Positions 59,650-64,000 of a DNA stretch of 64,000 nucleotides are shown here, one piece after another. The position numbers and the translations under genes are program-made. How positions within the stretch are numbered: the first letter of the stretch is position 1; each line of letters starts with the position of its first letter. Below the pieces are notes generated by a model. The model had not been told where the DNA came from and made no database searches. It saw only the letters and a list, made by a program, of their open reading frames with translations. The DNA is from Acidimicrobiales bacterium (GTDB taxonomy: Bacteria; Actinomycetota; Acidimicrobiia; Acidimicrobiales; Iamiaceae). The stretch covers positions 59,124 through 123,123 of the forward strand of contig DASQKY010000044.1 in NCBI GenBank assembly GCA_035630295.1, in the 5' to 3' direction.

Positions 59650-61182
59650 TCACCCCGAGGGCGAGGCGGCGCCGTCGCGGCGGGGGTCGCCGGCGGCACC
59701 GAGGCCGGGGACGACCAGGTGGGCGCCCCCGAAGTAGACGCTGCGGTCGGGCCACCGGTTGACCGGGCCCAGGGCGGCCAGCGCGTCGAGGGCCCCGGAC
59801 CCGAAGCCGGGCTCGACCTCGACGTGGTCGACGTCCCAGTGGGCCCGGGGGGCCTCCACCGCGGCCCGGGGGTCGAGGCCGTGGACCAGCACGTTCACCA
59901 GCACCTGGGTCACGGCCGAGCGGATGCGCTTGCTGCCCCCGCTGCCCACCACCACCTCGGTGGCCCCGTCGGGCCCGACGACCACGGTGGGGGCCATCAT
60001 CGAGGCCACCCGCAGGCCCGGGGGCGAGGCGTGGAAGCCGTCGGGGTGGAGGTCGTCCTCGCCCAGGATGTTGTTGGTGAGGATGCCGGTGCCGGGGATC
60101 ACGTCGCCCGAGCACTCGCCGTTGGAGGTGGTCATGGCGGCCGCCCCGCCCTCGCCGTCCCACACGCTGACGTGCGTGGTGCCCCGGGCCGAGCCCCGCC
60201 GCCCCGGCCGCAGGATCGACGGGTCCGCCGGGTCCGCCGGGCGGACGGGGTCGGCGCCGGCCAGGATGGCCCGGCGGTGGCGGTCGACCTCGGCGGCCAC
60301 CGCCACCAGGGCGGCCGGGCCCCGGGGGTCGTCGGGCCCGAGGTCGAGGCCGTCCAGGCGGGCCAGGGCGGCGGCGATGAGCGTGCCCCCGAACGACGGG
60401 GCCGGGTTGGTCAGCACCCGCCGGCCCTGCCAGTGCAGCGCCAACGGGTCCCGCTCCACCACCCGGTAGGCGGCCAGGTCCCCGGCCGTCACCAGCCCGT
60501 CGGCCGCGGTCACGGCCAGCAGGGCGGCGGCCAGCGGGCCGCCCGAGAAGCGCACGTCGCCGCCCCGGCCCAGCTCGGCCAGCACCTCGGCCAGGCCCGG
60601 GTTGCGCAGGCGGTCGCCCACGGCCACCAGGCGGCCGCCGGGGGCGAACAGGGCCCGGCCCTCCGGGGTGCGCAGCAGGATGCGCTCCAGCAGCGAGACG
60701 ATCCCGGCCTGCCGGGGGAGCAGGTCCACCCCGTCCCGGGCCAGGCGCAACGCCGGGGCCACCACCGTGCCCAGGTCGACCCGCCCGAAGCGCCGGTGCA
60801 CGTGCAGGTAGCCGGGCAGGCCCCCGGGCACGGCGATGGAGCCGGGCCCGCAGTGGAAGGCCTGGGTGGCCACCTCGAAGTTCACCACCACCTCGTCGAA
60901 GTGGGGCACCGGGGGTGAGGCCAGGCCCAGGCCGGGCGTGTCCACGAAGAAGTCGACCAGCACCTCCTCCCCGGCCGCGGTGCGGGCCAGGCAGAACCCG
61001 CCGCCGGCCAGGCTGGTCAACGCCGGCTCGGCCACCGTCCCGGCGAACCCGGCGGCCACCACGGCGTCGAAGGCGTTGCCGCCGGCGTCCAGCACCTCGT
61101 GGGCCGCGGCCACCACCGCCGGGTGCCCGGCGGCCACCAGGGGCCGCTCCCGCCCGGGCGGCGAGGGCGGGTCGGCGATCAC
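59650..61182 (-). CDS. gamma-glutamyltransferase-family protein
   Basis: A 510-aa Ntn-hydrolase. The nucleophile Thr begins GTTHVSVWDGEG (about residue 335) after which the precursor would self-cleave; TSLAGGGFCLART, PGGLPGYL, and GTGILTNNILGE match the family. GTG start at 61182. No signal peptide, so substrate could be intracellular glutathione-like or other gamma-glutamyl compounds, or cephalosporin-acylase-like. It ends 7 bp from the phosphodiesterase stop, convergent. Confidence 0.9.
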   Translation of the reverse strand: MIADPPSPPGRERPLVAAGHPAVVAAAHEVLDAGGNAFDAVVAAGFAGTVAEPALTSLAGGGFCLARTAAGEEVLVDFFVDTPGLGLASPPVPHFDEVVVNFEVATQAFHCGPGSIAVPGGLPGYLHVHRRFGRVDLGTVVAPALRLARDGVDLLPRQAGIVSLLERILLRTPEGRALFAPGGRLVAVGDRLRNPGLAEVLAELGRGGDVRFSGGPLAAALLAVTAADGLVTAGDLAAYRVVERDPLALHWQGRRVLTNPAPSFGGTLIAAALARLDGLDLGPDDPRGPAALVAVAAEVDRHRRAILAGADPVRPADPADPSILRPGRRGSARGTTHVSVWDGEGGAAAMTTSNGECSGDVIPGTGILTNNILGEDDLHPDGFHASPPGLRVASMMAPTVVVGPDGATEVVVGSGGSKRIRSAVTQVLVNVLVHGLDPRAAVEAPRAHWDVDHVEVEPGFGSGALDALAALGPVNRWPDRSVYFGGAHLVVPGLGAAGDPRRDGAASPSG

Positions 61183-61232
61183 GCGGGCGTTCCTACCACG
61201 GCCGAACCGGCTCCCTGCCGACGCTGGCCGTG

Positions 61233-61259
61233 CCGGGCACCGCTCGCGACGGTGCCCGG
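61233..61259 (-). terminator. hairpin downstream of the SDR gene
   Basis: CCGGGCACCG (61233-61242) and CGGTGCCCGG (61250-61259) form a 10-bp stem with a 7-nt loop, 44 nt beyond the SDR stop on the minus strand and before the GGT gene. Terminator-like, without T-run. Confidence 0.6.
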
Positions 61260-61302
61260 GCCGGAGCCCGGGCACCCCCGTCGAACCAGGACCGGTGCGG
61301 GA

Positions 61303-62202
61303 TCAGCCGCCCAGGGCCTTGAGGGTGAGCATCATCTCGTCGGTGAGGTTGGCGGGCACCGAGTAGCCGTCCTCGGAGCGGATGTCCTCGAAGTGGTCGC
61401 GGACGTCCTCCACCGACAGGCCCTCGGCCCCGGTCCAGCCCGGGGTGACGCCGGTGAAGACCCGGGCCACGTGGCCGCCGCCGCACGAGTAGACCTCGCC
61501 GCTGACCGGGCAGTCCTCGTGGGCCAGCCAGGCCACCACCGGGGTGACGAGCTCGGGGGCGAGCTTGTCGGCCATGGCGCCGAGCAGCTCCTCGGTCATG
61601 CGGGTCTTGGCCACCGGGGCGATGGCGTTGGCCTTGATGTTGTTCTTGGCCCCCTCGACGGCCAGCACCCGGGTGAAGCCGACCAGGCCGGCCTTGGCCG
61701 CGCCGTAGTTGGTCTGGCCGAAGTTGCCGAACAGGCCGGCCCCCGACGAGGTGCTGACGATCCGGCCGTAGCTCTGCTCCCGCATGTGGCCCCAGGCGGC
61801 CTGGGTGACGTAGAAGGCGCCCTTGAGGTGCACGTCGATGACGGGCTCCAGCTTCTCGGCGTCCATGTTCTTGAACGCCGCGTCGCGCAGGATGCCGGCG
61901 TTGTTGATGACGATGTCGACCCGCTCGAAGGTGTCGAGGGCGGTCTGGACGATGGACTGGCCGCCCTCCGGGGTGGCCACCGAGTCGTAGTTGGCCACGG
62001 CCTCGCCGCCGGCGGCCTTGATCGCGTCCACCACCTGCTGGGCCGCGGTGTGCGAGCCGCCCTCCCCGTCGACCGAGCCGCCCAGGTCGTTGACCACGAC
62101 CAGGGCTCCTCGCTTGGCCAGCTCCAGGGCGTGGGAGCGGCCGAGGCCGCCACCGGCACCGGTGATGATCGCGACCTTGCCGTCGTACCCGAGATCAGCC
62201 AT
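61303..62202 (-). CDS. SDR-family dehydrogenase (multifunctional-enzyme-type)
   Basis: A 299-aa NAD(P)-dependent reductase. Seen: ITGAGGGLGRSHALELAKRG (TGxxxGxG), NNAGILRD, STSSGAGLFGNFGQTNYGAAKAG (Ser, Tyr, Lys) and LVVVNDLGGSVDGEG, typical of peroxisomal MFE-2-like 3-hydroxyacyl-CoA dehydrogenases. It may act in beta-oxidation with the nearby FadD-like ligase and enoyl-CoA hydratase. ATG at 62202. Confidence 0.92.
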   Translation of the reverse strand: MADLGYDGKVAIITGAGGGLGRSHALELAKRGALVVVNDLGGSVDGEGGSHTAAQQVVDAIKAAGGEAVANYDSVATPEGGQSIVQTALDTFERVDIVINNAGILRDAAFKNMDAEKLEPVIDVHLKGAFYVTQAAWGHMREQSYGRIVSTSSGAGLFGNFGQTNYGAAKAGLVGFTRVLAVEGAKNNIKANAIAPVAKTRMTEELLGAMADKLAPELVTPVVAWLAHEDCPVSGEVYSCGGGHVARVFTGVTPGWTGAEGLSVEDVRDHFEDIRSEDGYSVPANLTDEMMLTLKALGG

Positions 62203-62280
62203 TGCGTGGGCTCCGTTCGTCCGTGTCCGTGGATGGCGTGGGTGACGCTACCGACGGGCCTCAGGACGAAGGAAACCGGC

Positions 62281-63141
62281 TCAGCGGCTGCGCAGCTTGG
62301 CCAGCAGGCGGAGCATCTCCAGGTACAGCCAGACCAGGGTGACGGTCAGGCTGAGGGCCGCGAACCACTCCATGTGCCGGGGGGCGCCGGCCCGCTCGGC
62401 CCGGTCGACGAAGTCGAAGTCCAGGGTCAGGTTGAGGGCGGCGATGACCACCACCACCACGCTGAAGCCGATGCCGATGATCCCGTTGTCGTGGATGAAG
62501 GGGACGTCGGCCCCGAACAGGCCCACGATGAAGGTGGCCAGGTAGATGAGGAAGACGGCCCCGGTGGCGGCGATGACGCCGAGGCGGAACCGGGGGGTGA
62601 CCCGGATCCGGCCGGTGGCGTACAGCACCAGCATCATGGCGAACACGCCGATGGTGAGGCCCACGGCCTGGAGCACGATGCCCTCGTACTGGGCTTCGTA
62701 GACCTGGGAGACGGCCCCCACCACCAGGCCCTCGGCCACCGCGTAGAGGGGAGCGGTGATGCGGGCGATGCGGGGGACGAAGAAGGTGACCAGGGCCAGG
62801 GCCAGGGCGCCGATCATGGCCCCGAAGATCCAGAACGGGATCTCGGCCGAGCGGACGATGCGGTCGTCGACCTCGACGGCCGGGGTGACGGCGTTCCACC
62901 CCACCACGCCGGTGACGCAGATGATGGCCAGCAGCACGGCGGTGGCCGAGGCCACGCCGCCCCGCCGCAGGGTGGGCTCGGCCGTGGGACCGGCCGGGGG
63001 CCACGGGGAGACGGGGTCGTCCGACGGAGGGATGGCCGGCCCGCTCGGCCCGCCGGGCCGGGCGCCCCAGCCGGGCTGGGTGGCCGCCGGCGGCCCCGAC
63101 CGGAAGCCGAACTTGTCCTCGCGCAGCATCGGGTTGCTCAT
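62281..63141 (-). CDS. Bax inhibitor-1/YccA family membrane protein
   Basis: A 286-aa protein from ATG 63141. The first 70 residues are Pro/Gly-rich and cytoplasmic, unusual in length for the family; seven TM helices follow, with YLEMLRLLAKL near the end as in BI-1. The family forms pH-sensitive Ca leak channels (YetJ) or modulates FtsH. Not operon-linked clearly to neighbours. Confidence 0.88.
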   Translation of the reverse strand: MSNPMLREDKFGFRSGPPAATQPGWGARPGGPSGPAIPPSDDPVSPWPPAGPTAEPTLRRGGVASATAVLLAIICVTGVVGWNAVTPAVEVDDRIVRSAEIPFWIFGAMIGALALALVTFFVPRIARITAPLYAVAEGLVVGAVSQVYEAQYEGIVLQAVGLTIGVFAMMLVLYATGRIRVTPRFRLGVIAATGAVFLIYLATFIVGLFGADVPFIHDNGIIGIGFSVVVVVIAALNLTLDFDFVDRAERAGAPRHMEWFAALSLTVTLVWLYLEMLRLLAKLRSR

Positions 63142-63196
63142 GGTGGCCAGTCTGCCCCTGGCGCGACCCCGATCCGACATCATCGGGCGGAGTGGG

Positions 63197-64000
63197 TCAG
63201 CCGGCGAGGCCGAGGACGTCCTGGGCGTGGGCCTTGAGGCGCTTGTAGTCGACCTTGCCGTTGGGGGCCCGGCCGATGGTGTCGACCACCAGCAGGCGCT
63301 TGGGGGCCTTGTAGGAGGCGAGCCTGGCCTTCACGTGGGCGATGACGTCGGCCTCGTCCAGCTCGGCGTCCGGGACCAGCTCGACCAGCCCGGTGATGGC
63401 CTCGCCGAACTTCTCGTCGGGCACCCCCACGGCCACCGCGTCCGCCACCGACGGGTGGAGCTTGAGGGCCTCCTCCACCTCCTCGGGGAAGACCTTCTCG
63501 CCGCCGGTGTTGATGACCTGGTTGCCGCGCCCGAGCAGGATCAGCGAGCCGTCGGCGGCGACCTTGGCCATGTCGCCGGGGAACGAGTACATGACGCCGT
63601 CGATCTCCCGGAACACCGTCGCGGTCTTCTCGGCGTCCTTGTAGTAGCCGATCGGCACGTTGCCGGACGCGGCGAGCATCCCCACCTCGTCGGAGCCGGG
63701 CACGACCTCGCGCCCGTCGTCGGTGAAGACCTTCGTCGTCGGGTTGCGCACGAACAGCGCCGTCGTCGCCGCGGTGCCGTGCGTCGTGACCTGCGTGGCC
63801 ATCGCGCCCTCGCTCGAGTTCATGATGTCGTTGAGGGCGACGTTGGGCATGCGGTCGAGCAGCGACTGCTTGACCTCGGCCGACCACATGGCGCCGGAGG
63901 AGTAGATCCGCTGCAGGCTCGTGACGTCGTAGGGCCGGCCGGTCGCCGCCTGCTCGTCGATGGCCCGCACGATGGGCTTGGAGAACACGTCGCCGACGAT
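63197..64000 (-). CDS. acyl-CoA synthetase (FadD-like), N-terminus outside window
   Basis: The frame is open to 64000, so the 5' end is missing. The visible 267 aa contain the end of the adenylation domain (SSGAMWSAEVKQ, NSSEGAM, FPGDMAKV) and the C-terminal lid: GRGNQVINTGGEKVFPEEVEEAL and SYKAPKRLLVVDTIGRAPNGKVDYK with the catalytic Lys. It ligates CoA to a fatty acid via acyl-AMP. The MNSSEG motif hints at a steroid- or fatty-acid group used in actinobacterial side-chain breakdown, but that is weak. Confidence 0.92.
   Translation of the reverse strand: MVGDVFSKPIVRAIDEQAATGRPYDVTSLQRIYSSGAMWSAEVKQSLLDRMPNVALNDIMNSSEGAMATQVTTHGTAATTALFVRNPTTKVFTDDGREVVPGSDEVGMLAASGNVPIGYYKDAEKTATVFREIDGVMYSFPGDMAKVAADGSLILLGRGNQVINTGGEKVFPEEVEEALKLHPSVADAVAVGVPDEKFGEAITGLVELVPDAELDEADVIAHVKARLASYKAPKRLLVVDTIGRAPNGKVDYKRLKAHAQDVLGLAG

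Noticed and set aside
1-64000. CRISPR array, rRNA operon, prophage or transposon
   Set aside because: No regular spaced repeats, rRNA sequence, integrase, transposase or capsid-like gene found.

Overview
The window is GC-rich throughout and densely packed, with frequent GTG starts and 3-4 bp start/stop overlaps. Gene content is that of a chromosome of an Actinomycetota bacterium: galU-moeA followed by a SepX/GlpR-type divisome membrane protein, an FmdB/Ruc-type zinc ribbon protein behind a CIRCE operator, a WS/DGAT acyltransferase, a FadD-like ligase and many small lipoproteins. No mycolate or classic Streptomyces markers are present. A deep-branching class such as Acidimicrobiia is my best guess, but this rests on gene content only. 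No rRNA, CRISPR array, phage structural gene, transposase or integrase is visible.

Layout. 1-3433 (minus): secreted PHB-depolymerase-like esterase (cut by the window edge), an SAF/CpaB-like protein, a secreted protein and a lipoprotein. 3575-10500: Ruc-like zinc ribbon gene and CIRCE box facing galU, moeA, moaA, moaC, a SepX/GlpR-like membrane protein, a translin-family protein and a DUF4214-methyltransferase. 10549-10986: CAP-domain lipoprotein. 11247-13075: tRNA-Ala(CGC) followed by a small island bounded by a decayed copy of the tRNA 3' half. It carries DUF433, DUF5615 (PIN-like) and HEPN-like genes in one tight minus-strand operon. 13285-14306: a 4-TM protein and RidA.

14775-32499 is a cell-surface sugar block: GT2, a fused GT4-methyltransferase, a TIGR03663-like (Agl23) protein, a 1439-aa GT39-DUF2298 (YYY) protein, a third polytopic protein and a sortase-anchored SdrD-B repeat protein. 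It ends with a GT / UDP-galactopyranose-mutase-like / aldo-keto reductase / GH1-like operon.

32760-40334: ABM monooxygenase, an Excalibur-domain remnant, a SigG-like sigma factor, SRPBCC protein, P450, STAS protein, two paralogous lipoproteins, 3Fe-4S ferredoxin, ferredoxin reductase, lysoplasmalogenase and a DUF4333 lipoprotein. P450, ferredoxin and reductase make a plausible class I monooxygenase chain. 40304-54222 holds mostly housekeeping and lipid genes: diguanylate cyclase, PepN, enoyl-CoA hydratase, short IspE, Ser/Thr kinase, WS/DGAT, DsbA-like, PAP2, a RecB/Cas4-like nuclease and an MBL hydrolase. 54332-64000: TetR regulator with an SCP2-like partner, an ECF sigma gene lacking region 4 joined to a receptor-like membrane protein, an alkaline-phosphatase-superfamily protein that looks circularly permuted, gamma-glutamyltransferase, SDR, Bax-inhibitor-1 protein and a truncated FadD-like ligase.

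Most notable: the tRNA-Ala island with its putative three-gene toxin module and 18-bp tandem operator-like repeats; the permuted phosphatase; the sigma factor without region 4; the translin homologue beside the divisome gene; and the CIRCE-Ruc-galU-moeA-GlpR arrangement.
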